Shown here: piece by piece, positions 28,130 to 39,640 of the stretch
Layout: every line of letters starts with the position of its first letter
How positions within the stretch are numbered: position 1 is the first letter of the stretch
Source: Cacajao melanocephalus
Lineage: Eukaryota > Chordata > Mammalia > Primates > Pitheciidae
Direction of reading: 5' to 3'
Assembly: GCA_963573385.1 (NCBI GenBank)
Contig: CAUYLG010076912.1
Location: forward strand, 62,001-126,000
Length of the DNA: 64,000 nt
The notes under the pieces: generated by a model
Seen by the model: the letters and a program-made list of their open reading frames with translations, nothing else
Database searches by the model: none
What the model was told of the DNA's origin: nothing
Position numbers and translations under genes: made by a program

Positions 28130-28620
28130 GTAAACTGCCCAGATAAGCTTCCTTTGTTTAAAAAGCCTGGGGAAAGCTCTGGAAGGACTGTGGGCTGGGC
28201 AGCCAATCTGATATCAGAGTTGAGGACCAATCATTCCAGAGGAAGTTTGGAAAAGCTCCTCTCACAGGACGAGAACTTGAATGGGGCAGGAGTAACACCA
28301 GGGTTCTCCTTACCGATAGGGATTTCCCTCTCTGGGATCCCCTTCCACAGCAGCATGGGAACCTTCTCTCTCTCTTTCTACCTGTGAGGACTCCATCTCT
28401 GGATCCTCTCCCACAACAACGTGGGATCTCTCTCTCTCTCTCTTTCTCTGCCTAATAAATTGCTTTTCTGTGAAGCTCTTTGGGTCCGATATTTACTTGA
28501 CCAATATCACTGTGCACCTGGGTCTCCTCCCCATTCTTGGGTAAGTGAGAGCCCAAGGACCTGGAAAAACACATCCAATCGATCAGGGAACACTGAGAGT
28601 CATTAGAATACCCCCGCAGC
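28130..28620 (+). mobile_element. Candidate ERV-type LTR
   Basis: LTR-like layout: CCAAT boxes at 28203 and 28227, a CT-rich stretch (28357-28447), an AATAAA signal at 28454-28459 and a GAAGCTCTTTGGGTC R/U5-like block. Family and exact ends were not determined. It could also be a chance arrangement in unique DNA. Confidence 0.4.
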
Positions 28621-28869
28621 CCAGCTCCTGTCCCCTGGTTACAGTATCACTAGGACCCCCAAAATAATCTTTTTGGAACTGTAAAGCAATCTGTGTACCT
28701 GGTCCTACTGTGGTTTGCCCTGGTGGTGCCTATGCAAGAGCAGGAAGGAAGCCCCACTCCACACCTGCCTCTGTGTGAAATCTTACTTAACCGATTCATC
28801 CCACCAGCTCCAGATTGTGTGAAGTTCTATGATGACCCTCACCACCCAGCATCATTCTTAGGCACCCCC

Positions 28870-29035
28870 TGAAAGCCAACTTTCATTGTTCCACCAGTGT
28901 ATCTCATTCTACACAATGAGATGGTATCTCCAAGTCCCTCAAGGGACCTATTTATTATCTTGAGTCTCCCATATTGCTGAGCACAGGATTTGGCACAAAA
29001 GTAGGTATTTAATGAATATTTGTTGCATGAAGAAC
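28870..29035 (+). mobile_element. L2 LINE 3' end, sense
   Basis: TTGCTGAGCACAGGATTTGG followed by CACAAAAGTAGGTATTTAATG and TATTTGTTGCATGAA is the usual L2 3' terminus. The copy is heavily diverged. Confidence 0.65.
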
Positions 29036-29047
29036 AAATGGATAATT

Positions 29048-29225
29048 GAATTTATTTATTTATTGAGTGCCTCATAGGTGGCAAATATTGTTCTAGGTGC
29101 TGAGGAAATGGTTGTAAAAAAAGAAAGAAAAATCTCTGCCTCGTGGATCTTACACTCTAGAGGAGAGACGCAATATGTATTATTATAACATATATTATTA
29201 CAGTTCCTGGGTAGATGGCAAAAAC
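29048..29225. repeat. Old interspersed repeat, family unassigned
   Basis: The TTTATTGAGTGCCTCATAGG, TTGTTCTAGGTGCTGAGGAA and GTGGATCTTACACTCTAGAG blocks match in order the family also glimpsed at 8290, 14505, 33190 and 48585. This is the best preserved of those copies. Confidence 0.6.
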
Positions 29226-29269
29226 TGAACTCCAGTGTGTGGCAAGTCATAGTGATTGATTACAGGGTG

Positions 29270-29470
29270 TAGCATGTGCCACTTGTTTCAGACATCCTAT
29301 CTAACTATGAATGTGCAAGGTAACATTGATCCCCATCCTAGAGACATGCAAACGGGCTGAAAATGGTCACTGAATTTCCCAAGACAATGGTGCTAATTTG
29401 GCAGAACAGGGATTTGAGCTGAAGTCTCTGGGATTGCATGGTCCATCCTCCTAACCGCTACACTGCAGGG
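29270..29470 (-). mobile_element. MIR SINE, antisense
   Basis: TTTCCCAAGACAATGGTGCT, GGCAGAACAGGGATTTGAGC and CCTCCTAACCGCTACACTGC follow the reverse MIR order, including the tRNA-derived end. Confidence 0.85.
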
Positions 29471-29819
29471 CCTGCCTCTCATTTTCTATTTAGTGTTAGT
29501 AGGTGCATTTATGTGGGAGAGTAGGGGCACTGATGAACTTTAGAATCTGCAGTTCTCTCCTAACGTGATTGTGGACTAACACGATAGCAGATGCTTCACT
29601 TAAAACCAACCCTTTACTCTCAAGCCACTTGTTAGCCTTAAGCTGTTTCACTCCTCAGATTAATTTCTATTTGGCCACAGATGCAAATCTAATGGCATTT
29701 CTAGGACCCTATCTCCGGGAGCTGTTTAACACCCTTACAAAATACAAGTGTCCACCGTAAGACTAAGGAAAATAAGAAAGGCACTCAGCAGTCTACACAC
29801 ATCACCTGAAATTCAGTGG
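29471..29819. other. Unique sequence
   Basis: A 63-codon open frame (29569-29760) has no recognisable similarity. Nothing else was seen. Confidence 0.4.
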
Positions 29820-30239
29820 TAATCAAAACGTCCATCGACAGATGAATAGATAAATAAAATGTGGCATATACATATAGTGGAAAATTATTCACACACAGCC
29901 AGTGTGGAAGGAAATCCTGCCACATACTGCAACATGGATGAAGCTTGGCAGCATTATGCTGAGTGAAATAAGCCAGTTACAGAAGGACAAATCCTATGTG
30001 ACTCTACTTATATGAGGTAGCTAAAATAGTCAAATTCATAGAAACAGAAAGACGGGTGGTGGCCAGACTCTGTGGGAGGGAGAAAGGAGATGTTTAGTAA
30101 GCACAGAGTTTCAGTTTTGCAGATGAAAAAGTTTCTGAGGTTGTTGTATAGTGATGGGAATATACTTAACACTGCTGAGCTGTTCACTTAAAATTGGTTA
30201 AGATGGTAAATTTTATATTATGCGTGTTTTTAAAAAAAT
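29820..30239 (+). mobile_element. L1M-type 3' end, sense
   Basis: CATCGACAGATGAATAGATA, GCATTATGCTGAGTGAAATA and GATGGTAAATTTTATATTAT, then an A-rich end. A non-coding 3' fragment that meets another L1 tail to tail. Confidence 0.88.
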
Positions 30240-31350
<1,111 letters not shown>

Positions 31351-31355
31351 ATCAC

Positions 31356-33330
31356 AACAATAACAACAACCAGTGGCAGCACCCTCATAATTCTGGCTCC
31401 AAATGGTGCCCTGAATCCTAACAGCACTCCTATATTATTCTTCAAAAAGCACATTTCTGTATTAATATGAGCATAGGAAAATTGTTTTTGTAGGGGGGAG
31501 TTAGGAAAGAGAAACCCTGCACAGAGTAGAACCTGCCTTGTATTTAAAGAAGCAGAAACGGAAATTGTTCAACCAGGAGAGCTGTGGGATGTCGGCTCTC
31601 TGGCCCCTAACTGTGCATGTGAGTGGTGATTACTTCCACACAGATATTGGATGTCGTGCTCCAGTTTTAGGTCATGGTGAAGGGTGAGGCTGCCCAAAGG
31701 TACCCAGGAGACTCTCGGTGTAACACTCCTCTGAGAACTGCTCCCTCCTAGGATGTGCCCCAGAAGATTCCATCTGGAAGGCACCCATAACAAGGCACAC
31801 GCAGCCTGCTTCTCTCCTGGGAGCTTGCCTTTGCGTCTTAACTTTCTTTTGTCCTGAAGAATGTGTTTTCCATTGTGCCTGGGGGTGGCCACAGTTTCAC
31901 GATTCAGGGCAAGGCATGCCAGCCTTGGGAGTGCCAATGAACTGTCCCCTTGTCCCAGGGTCTCCAGCTTGGTCCACTTTAGTGTGGTGGGGGAGTGAGT
32001 ATGGACAAATCCTCTCTCTTCAATCAGCTCAGAGGAGGCGCCACAGTCCCCACACGCAGAGGACTTTAGGGAAAGGGGGCGTTTTAAAATTTTGTGTTTT
32101 CTGCTGGAAGTTAAAATAAGAAACGGAGCAGCAGGGGTTTGCTTCGTTCGACTGACTTGGAGCAGCTGCTGCCCAGCGTGTCTAGCCCCCACGGGTGGAA
32201 AGCAGTGCCTTGCCCTGGGTAGGCACTGCTTCCTTCCAAACCAAACTTCCCCTCAATGACTTCATTGAGAGCTGCTTTACATCATGAAGAGAAACTCCAT
32301 TTATTTATTTGTAATAACTTTAGTATTTTATGGACCCACAAGAGGATGTAATTTAAGAAAACATTAGCAAGCTATTCCAAATGCCAAGGTTTTGAAAGTT
32401 GCTAGGCCAAATAATCATCAATGGAAACATTTCAACAGTAAGAATAAAAAGCTGCAGTACCACTCGTTTGGAGGTGGAGGCGTTTTAAAATGTATATTTT
32501 TGGTCCTGACATCCTGGAGTCCTAGGAAAAGACAACTGGATTTCCAGGAATCCATTATAAACAACATATGATCTAATCGAAGTGAGTCCATCTAATGCCT
32601 CCCTGGTGGGGCATTAGCTGTATACACAACTTAGAAAATACATGGCCGATCTACCCTCTGGAGCCTCACTTAGAACACAGGGTTGGAGGGAATTATATGG
32701 TGTTATTAGGGCTTTTAAGATAAAATAATCAAAAAGTTACCAGGAAAGGGTGTGAGCTAAGAATGGTTCCTTACTGCAGAAGTATGATGTTTTGCAAGTT
32801 TCCATTCTACTAGCAATCATGTATTAATGATGTTTCTATTCCCGTAAATAGCCAATGCCAAATATCTTAAGAAATCTTTTTGAACCATGTTCAACTTTTA
32901 CCTTCTGTTGGAAGCATGAAGATCCAATGGTGGGAGACAAAAATACCTCACCCAATAAGTCCTCATCTTGTATCTCCAGGAGAGATACATTGAAATGGAC
33001 AAATATGCACACGTGATCATCTCCTCATCTCATTGTAATTACATTCATGTAATTACATATACCATACTTATAAACACTTATAAATTTAGGTATTTGTCTC
33101 CTACTCCACTCCACTTGCTTGATCTTCTTGAACATACAATCAAATCTGTATATGTATAGCGCCAGGCCTGCCATGGGGCTCAATTGTGAAATAAGCTTAT
33201 GGAGTATCTACTATGCTGAATTCTGTGTTAAGGGCTAAATGGCCAGAGGGAAAAGACAGAATCAATAAAAGTGCCTCTGCCGTTCTCAAGCAGCTCAAAT
33301 CTTATGGAAAGAGTTCCCGCTCCAGAGGAC
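31356..33330. other. Unique sequence
   Basis: A 207-codon frame on the minus strand (31569-32192) has no family signature or splice context and is not called. A pair of palindromes lies at 33034-33057. The stretch 33190-33320 resembles the old repeat at 29048. Confidence 0.4.
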
Positions 33331-33339
33331 AATTCAGGA

Positions 33340-33590
33340 TCTTAGGATTATATCTAACATTTAAATAACAATTTATAGGTCATATGACGCTTTCATAGAC
33401 ACTATCTTATCTGAGCCACATAAAAACTTTGAGGGGGATATAAATTTTCCCATATGTAAAATGTAGAAAATGACATTCAAGGGGATTAAGTGGCTTTTTT
33501 CAAGGTCATAGAGCAAATAAGTGTGAAGTTGGGTTTTTCATTTCCAAGTTTAGTTGCTTCCTCTCTCCGTACTTTTCCCTGACTGAGAAC
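33340..33590 (-). mobile_element. MIR SINE, antisense, diverged
   Basis: ATAGACACTATCTTATCTGAG, then TTCAAGGGGATTAAGTGGC and CAAGGTCATAGAGCAAATAA, follow the reverse MIR order. Confidence 0.65.
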
Positions 33591-33619
33591 ATTGACACAC
33601 ATAGATCTATTCTTTCTCT

Positions 33620-35915
33620 TTAATAGCAGCTTTATTGAGATATAATTCACATACCATAAAGTCCACCCTTTGAAAAGTGTAGTTCAGTAGTTTTTAGTAT
33701 ATTCACCAAGTTGTGTAATCATCATCTTTATATAATTCCAAAAGCCTTTCAGCACTTTCCAAAGAAATTCCATACCCTTTAGCAGTCACTCTTCCATTTT
33801 CCCCTTCCCCAGCCCCTTGAAGCCACCAGTCTACTTTCTGTCTCTGTGGATTTTCCTTTTCAGAACATTTCATATAAACAGGATCCTACAATATATGGCA
33901 TTTTGTGTCTGGCTTATTTCACTTTGTGTAATGTTTTCAAGGTTTATCCATGTTGTAGCATGTATCAGAACTTCATTCCATTCAATTGCAGAACAATATT
34001 TCATTGTATGGATATACCACATTTGTTTATCCATTCATCAGTTGATGAATATTAGGGTTGTTGGCACTTTTTGGCTGTTATGAATAATGCTTCTATTCTA
34101 TCTATTCAAATCCTGTGCCCATTTGTTAACTGGGTCATTTTATTTTTCTTATTGAGTTGTGAGAGCTCTTTATGTATTTTAGATACAAGTTCCTTATAAG
34201 ATAGCTGATTTCCAAATATTTTAGCTCATTCCATAGATTGCCTTTTCACTTTCTCGACAGTGTCCTTGAAACACGAACATTTTAATTTTGATGAAGTCAA
34301 ATTTGTGTTTTTTCTTTTATTCCTTGTGCTTTTTGTGTCATAATTAAGAAACTATTGCATAATTTGAGATAAGAAAATGTCTTCCAAAGTTTTCCTCTAA
34401 GAGTTTTATAGTTTTATTTCTTATATTTAAGTGTCTGATCCACTTTGAGTTAATTATATATATGGTGTGAAGCAGGGTGGTGTGGATATACAGTTGTGTC
34501 TGCACCATTTGTTGAAGGCTATTTATTCCCCCACTGAATAGTCTTGGCACTCTTGTCAAAAATAATTGACCATAAATGCATGGATCTGTTTCTGGAGTCT
34601 TTATTCTATTGATCTATGTACATATCCTTATTCATTGTCACAGTATCTTGATTACTGTAGCTTTGTAGAAAGTTTTAAAATGAGGACGTATGAGTCCTCC
34701 AACTTTGTTCTTTTCCAAGGTTGTTTTAGTTATTCTAGGTCCCTTATCACTTTCATATGAATTTTAGAATCGGTTTGTCAGATTCTGCAAAAAAAAGGCA
34801 GGCTTGATTTTTAAAGAGATTGACTGAACTGGTAGATCAATTTGGGGAGTATTATTGTATTAACATTATTAAATCTTACCATCCATGAACACAGGATGTC
34901 TTTTAACTTATTTAGGTCTTCTTTAACTTCCATCAACAATGTTTTGCAGTTTTCAAATGCCTTATTCTTTTCTTTTTATAAATTTATTTCTAAATATTTT
35001 TGATACTATTATAAATTGAATTTTCTTAATTTCATTTTAGATTGTTCATTGTTCGTGTATAATATTGTTGAATACTAATCTTGCATCCTACAACTTTGAT
35101 GAACTCACTTATCTTTAGAAGTTTTTTGTTTGAGTTCCTTAGGATTTTCTACATATAAGATTGTGTCTGTGAATATAGATGTATGCTTTTTATTTCTTTT
35201 TCTTGTCTAATTGCCTTGGCTAGCACTTTTGGTATACTGTTGAATAAAAGTGTCAAGAACAGACATCCTTTTTTTATTCTTGATCTTAGAAGGAAAGCAT
35301 TTAGTCTTTGACCGTTAAGTATGATATTCACTCTAAGTTTTTCATAAGTGGCATGTATCAGGATGAGAAAGCTCCCTGTTGCTCCTAGCTAAAGTTTGTT
35401 GAGTGTTTTTCTTATGAAAAGGTATTAATTTTTGTCAAATACTATTTCTGCACACACTGAGCTAATCATGGGGTATTTGTCCTTTACATTATTAATATGG
35501 TATATCACATTGATTGATTTTTTTAATGTTCAGATAACTTTGATTCCTGAGATAAATCTTACTTGGCCATGGGGTGTAGTCCTTTACATATGTTTCTGGA
35601 TTCAGTTTGATAGTATTTTTTGAGATATTGGTCTTTAGTTTTCTTGTGATGTTTTTGGTTTTGATGTCAGCGTAATATTGTCCTTATAAAATGAGTTGGG
35701 AAGAGTTCCCTTCTCTATTTTTTGGAAGAATTTGTGAAGGACTGGTCTTACTTCTTTTTTGAACAGTTAGTAGGATTTACCTTTGAAGCTCTCTGGACCT
35801 AGGATTTTCTTTGCAGAAAGTTCTTCAATTACTAATTTAATCTGTCTACTTGTCATAGGTCTATACTGGTTTTCTGTTTCTTCTTGAGTCACTTTGAATA
35901 GTTGTGTCTTTCTCA
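33620..35915 (-). mobile_element. L1M-type element, antisense: 3' UTR and part of ORF2
   Basis: From TAATAGCAGCTTTATTGAGA the plus strand reads as the complement of an old L1 3' end (TCATATAAACAGGATCCTAC, CATTGTATGGATATACCACA) and then of ORF2. Near its right end lie the complement blocks AAATGAGTTGGGAAGAGTTCCC and GGACCTAGGATTTTCTTTGC. Many stops and frameshifts interrupt it. It stops near 35915, where a DNA-transposon-like sequence starts. Confidence 0.9.
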
Positions 35916-36246
35916 ACAGTGTTGATTGTAATCCCAAAAGACATAATCCCTAACACCAAAATCCTAAATGTTGAAATCCCTAAGATTAAAATCCCTGACC
36001 TCTAAAATTCCTAAAGTCAAAAATCTCTAATGTCTAATATCCTGAAAATCATAATCCCGAAAGATTAAAATTCTGAATGTTGAAATCCTGAAAGCTGAAT
36101 TCTGGGAATGAGATTAATATATTTTTCATTGTATGCATGATAGTTGCATCATGTTAAGTGGAACTATTACCTTATTATTGTCTGTTTGGAAATTAAGTAC
36201 AGTTTAAAGAGCTGCCTACAGGTGTCAGGTTGACAAGGGGCACATT

Positions 36247-36527
36247 TGTGGACTTAATTTTAGGCGTCAACTTGACTGGATTAAGAAATATCTAGAAACC
36301 TTGTAAAGCATTATTTTGGGTGTGTCTGTGAGAGTGTTTCTGAAGGAGATTTGTGTGAGTTTGAGTGGACTAGGTACAGAAGATCTGCCCTCAGTTTTAA
36401 AGGGCACCACACAATTGGCTGGGACCTAGAGAGAACAAATACAGAAGGCCACTTGGTCTCTCTCTTTGAGAGCTAGGACAGATTTTTCTTCTACTGCTTC
36501 AGACTTTTCTTTTTTTCTTCCTTACTC
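36247..36527 (+). mobile_element. ERVL (MLT2-type) LTR, left part
   Basis: TGTGGACTTAATTTTAGGCG followed by TCAACTTGACTGGATT and GGTGTGTCTGTGAGAGTGTT is the usual start of this LTR class. It is broken by the LTR at 36528. Confidence 0.8.
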
Positions 36528-36901
36528 TGTATTAGTCTGTTCTCGCACTGCTATAAAGAACTACCTGAGACTGGGTAATTTATGAAGAAAAGAGGTTTAA
36601 TTGACTCACAGTTCCACAAGCTGTATAGGAGGCACAGCTGGGAAGCCTCATGAAACTTACAATCATGGTGGAAAGGTGTAGGGGAAGCAAGTACCTTCTT
36701 TACATGGTGGCAGGAGAGAGATCAAAGGCAGAAGTGCTACACACTTTTAACAACCAGATCTCATGAGAACTCCATCATGAGAACAGCAAGGGGGAAGTCT
36801 ACTCCATGATTCAATCACCTCCCGCCAGGCCACTCCTCCAACACACGGGTATTACAATTTGACATGAGATTTGGGTGGGGATGAAGAGATACACCACATC
36901 A
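36528..36901 (-). mobile_element. MST/THE1-type MaLR LTR, antisense, inserted in the ERVL LTR
   Basis: From TGTATTAGTCTGTTCTCGCA to GAGATACACCACATCA, with ACTGGGTAATTTATGAAGAA and CATGATTCAATCACCTCCCG inside: a complete MaLR LTR in reverse. The flanking 5-mers do not match well, so the duplication is not demonstrated. Confidence 0.9.
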
Positions 36902-37180
36902 GCTGTCTTGGATATCAGAATTCCAGGCTTGCTGGCCTTGACTTCATAACTTACACCACTTGAGAGATATACCATGAGCTTTCCTGGGTCTGAGACCTTT
37001 GGACTTGGACTGAGCCACACTACCACTACCAGCATCCCTGGGTCTCCAGCATTCAGATGGTGTATTGTTGAACTTCTCAGCCAACGTAATTATGTGGGGC
37101 AATTCCCCTAATAAATCAACACCGTACATCTATGTACATAGTCTATTATTCAGTTTCTTTGGAGAACCCTGACTAATACA
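36902..37180 (+). mobile_element. ERVL (MLT2-type) LTR, right part
   Basis: It continues with GGTCTGAGACCTTTGGACTT and TTCTCAGCCAACGTAATTAT, a CTAATAAATC poly(A)-signal region, and ends TTTGGAGAACCCTGACTAAT plus ACA. Confidence 0.85.
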
Positions 37181-37277
37181 GATTTGGTATCAGGAAAGCC
37201 AAATATTATTCCTTCTTACTGTTTTTATTCCAGCACAATAGAAGAGATCCACAAAATTTTTCCTTTGCAAAAAGGCT

Positions 37278-37460
37278 GTGATAAGTGTACAAGGCTACTT
37301 AATGGTGAAAGGTAAATGTTTAAGAGCTAATTATTATTGGTGCTGCAAAAGCAGAAAATCACTTAATTGCAACAGTCAAGCAATAACCAGGCTTTCAAAT
37401 GAACAGTATACAGCTGCAAAATTTGTAGACCACAACCACTCTCCAAATAGAACTGTATGA
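37278..37460 (+). pseudogene. FLYWCH-type zinc-finger remnant of a transposase
   Basis: A 60-residue open frame shows the FLYWCH spacing: GYLMVKGKCL at residues 6-15, YYWCC at 19-23 with a K-rich stretch, Cys31, and the pair His52/His54 in DHNHSP. This gives aromatic, Cys and His ligands in the right order for one zinc-binding module. FLYWCH modules are known from MULE-type transposases and from host genes derived from them. The frame is open upstream for about a further ten codons and ends in a TGA. No DDE catalytic domain is visible beside it, so it is a relic with no visible complete gene around it. A chance match is possible but less likely given the transposon-like context. Confidence 0.55.
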
Positions 37461-38570
37461 GTGTTTCAAAGATTATAGAAGTAAAAATGCAGGCAAAAAT
37501 TACAAGAAATTTCTCCTGTGAAATTATTCAATCAGGTATGACATCTGCCCCTTCATACATAGCACTAATTTGCTATACTATGTATTTCTTCTTCACATCA
37601 TTTCCAATACTGGAGGTATAAATTGTTTGAAGATTTTAGAGAGTTCTAATTTGTTTAATGCATTTTTCTTTTGCAGATTTGACTCCGTGAAAGTGCATTA
37701 TCACAAAGTTGACTTTGTGTGTAAGCATTGTGTATGTATGTAAAAATGTCTAAACTTCCTCGATAAATGAAGAGATGTCCTTTTTGTACATCTGCATTTG
37801 TGAAAAATAAAATTTCTCAAGATTTTGTGTCTTTGGGTAACTACATATGCCAGGGTGACCCACTGTGGCTTTTGAGGGGATTGATACATTTATGCTGTTT
37901 TTTTATATTTACCAATGTATTTACCTTTACTGTGGTCCTTTATCTTGTGGATTTGAGTTACTCTCTGGGATCTTTTAACTTCTACCTAAAGGGCAGGTCT
38001 GCTAGCAATGAGTTCTCTCCTTTTCTGTTTATCTTAGAAAGTCTTAATTTCTCCTTTAGTTTTTAATTATAGTTTTGCAGAATATGAAATTCTTGACTGA
38101 CAGTCTTTTTTAGCACTTTAAGTATGTTATCCCACTGCCTTCTGGCCTCCATGGTTTCTTAGGAGAAGTTAGCTGTTAATCTTACTGAGCAGCCATTGTA
38201 TGAATGAGTTTCTTTTCTCTTGCTGCTTTCAAGATTCTCTTTTTGTTTTTCTTTTGATGTTTTGACTGATGTGTCTAGGTGTGGGATTCTTTGAGTTTAT
38301 ACTTGGAGTTTGTTAAGCTTCTTGGATGTGTAGAATGTTTTTCATCAACAGTTTCAGCCATTGTCTGTTCAAATATTCTTTATTTCCCTCTCTTCTCCGC
38401 ATTTAGGGCTCCTAAATGGTGATATATTTGATGGTATCCTACAGGTCTCTAAGGTTCTGTTCAGGTATTTTTATTCTTCTTTGTTGTTGTCCCTCAAATA
38501 GGATTATCTCAACTGATGTGTCTTTGAGTTTGCTGGGTCTTTCTTTTGCAATCTAAAATCTGCTGTTGAG

Positions 38571-38716
38571 GCCAAGTGCAGTGGCTCACACCTATAGTCC
38601 CAGCACTTTGGGAGGCCAACATGGACAGATACCTTGAGCCCAGGAGTTTGAGACCAGCCTGGGCAACATGGTGAGATATTGTGCCAAAAATTTAAAAAAG
38701 TAAAAATTGAAAAAAT
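38571..38716 (+). mobile_element. Alu left monomer / FLAM-like SINE
   Basis: A single Alu arm from GGCCAAGTGCAGTGG to an A-rich end. The flanking 16-mers AAAATCTGCTGTTGAG (38555-38570) and AAAATTTGTTGTTGAG (38717-38732) match at 14 of 16 positions, so it is a real monomeric insertion and not a cut-down dimer. Confidence 0.9.
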
Positions 38717-38735
38717 AAAATTTGTTGTTGAGTCC

Positions 38736-39334
38736 TATGATGGTTAGTTTTGAGTGTCAACTTGCTTAGATTAAAGGATACCTCAGACAGCTGATACAAC
38801 ATTATTTCCATGTCTGTGAGGGTGTTTCCATAAATGATTGGCATTTAAATCAGTGGACTGAGTAAGGAAGAACCCCTCTACCCCTTTACCCAATGTGGGT
38901 GGGTACCATTCAACCTCTACCCCTTCACCCAATGTGGGTGGGCACCATTCAATCTACTGAGGGCTTGGAAAGCACAAGAAGACAGAGAAAAAGTGAAAAA
39001 AAATTATCTCTCTCTTCTGTAGCTGTAACACCCATCTACTCCTACCCTCAGACATCAGAACTCCAGGTTTTCCAGGTTTTGGACTCCAAGATTTTCACCA
39101 GTAGCTCTTCTAGTTGTCAGACCTTCAGACTTGGACTGAGTCATGCGACTTGCTTCCCTGGTTCTCCAGCTTGCACATAGAGTATCACAGGACTTTTCAG
39201 CCTCCATAATTGTGTAAGACAGTTTTCCAAATAAATCTTCTCTTCTCTCTCTCTCTCTCTCTCTATCTCTCTCCCACTCTCTAGCTATAGATATAGATAT
39301 TCCTATTGATTCTGTTTCTTAGAGCCCTAATGCA
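38736..39334 (+). mobile_element. ERVL (MLT2-type) LTR, sense, inside L1
   Basis: Starts TATGATGGTTAGTTTTGAG, carries GTCTGTGAGGGTGTTTCC and CCAATAAATC-like poly(A)-signal sequence (CCAAATAAATCTTCTC), and ends TTCTTAGAGCCCTAATGCA. The flanking 5-mers AGTCC and AGCCT are similar but not identical. A 39-bp tandem duplication lies inside (38875-38952) and a (CT)n run at 39240-39275. Confidence 0.85.
38875..38952. repeat. 39-bp tandem duplication inside the LTR
   Basis: Two copies (38875-38913 and 38914-38952) of CCTCTACCCCTTYACCCAATG and its continuation GTGGGTGGGYACCATTCAA differ at a few positions. Confidence 0.9.
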
Positions 39335-39640
39335 AGCCTCTAGTAAATTTTTCATTTTGGTTATTATCCTTTTCAAACCCCAAATTTCTATTTGGTTCTT
39401 TTAATAATTTATATCTCTTTATTGATGTTCTGTTTGGTGAGATATTGTTTTTATACTTCCCTTTAATTCCTCAGCCGTGACTTCCTTTAGTTATTTGAAT
39501 ATATCTGTATTAGCCGAATTAATGTTTCTAATATCTGAGCTTCCTTAGGAAAAGTTGTTACTGACTGCTTTTTTCCTCTTGCGTATGGGCCATACTTTTC
39601 AGGCAATTGTTACTGCTTCTGGTGTTTGTCTGTTTAGTGA

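Larger units (their letters stand above)
35916..37850 (+). mobile_element. Old MULE/MuDR-like DNA transposon carrying LTRs (Ricksha-like)
   Basis: The left end (about 35925-36110) is an array of degenerate short units built on AATCCCNAAA / AAATCCTGAAA. The middle is filled by an ERVL-type LTR (36247-37180). The right part (37181 to about 37850) is unique in this window and encodes a FLYWCH-like zinc-finger remnant (37278-37460), a domain that is established in MULE-type transposases. I recall a human MULE-MuDR family called Ricksha that carries an ERVL LTR, and this layout fits it, but I cannot verify that here. No matching right terminal repeat was seen, so the right border is an estimate set by the return of L1 sequence. 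Confidence 0.6.
37851..39640 (-). mobile_element. L1M-type element, antisense: ORF1 and upstream region
   Basis: The plus strand matches the complement of an old L1 ORF1 3' half (GTTATCCCACTGCCTTCTGG, GGAGTTTGTTAAGCTTCTTG) and then upstream sequence (TTTCTATTTGGTTCTTTTAA, GTATGGGCCATACTTTTCAG). It is interrupted by an Alu monomer (38571-38716) and by an LTR (38736-39334), and the L1 reading resumes at 39335 with CCTCTAGTAAATTTTTCATT. It may belong to the same insertion as the L1 at 33620-35915, but about 2 kb of L1 between them would then be missing. Confidence 0.85.

Noticed and set aside
31569..32192. 207-codon minus-strand open frame
   Set aside because: No recognisable protein family, no splice sites I would trust, and average base composition. 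Likely chance.
34344..35623. Short open frames inside the antisense L1
   Set aside because: They are fragments read across a decayed L1 and mostly on the wrong strand.
35925..36110. AATCCC-based array as a tandem satellite
   Set aside because: The units are irregular in length and sequence and sit at the edge of a transposon-like block, so terminal repeats of a DNA transposon explain them better.
38893..39180. Repeated peptide motif MWVGTIQ in a 95-codon frame
   Set aside because: It only reflects the 39-bp DNA duplication inside an LTR.
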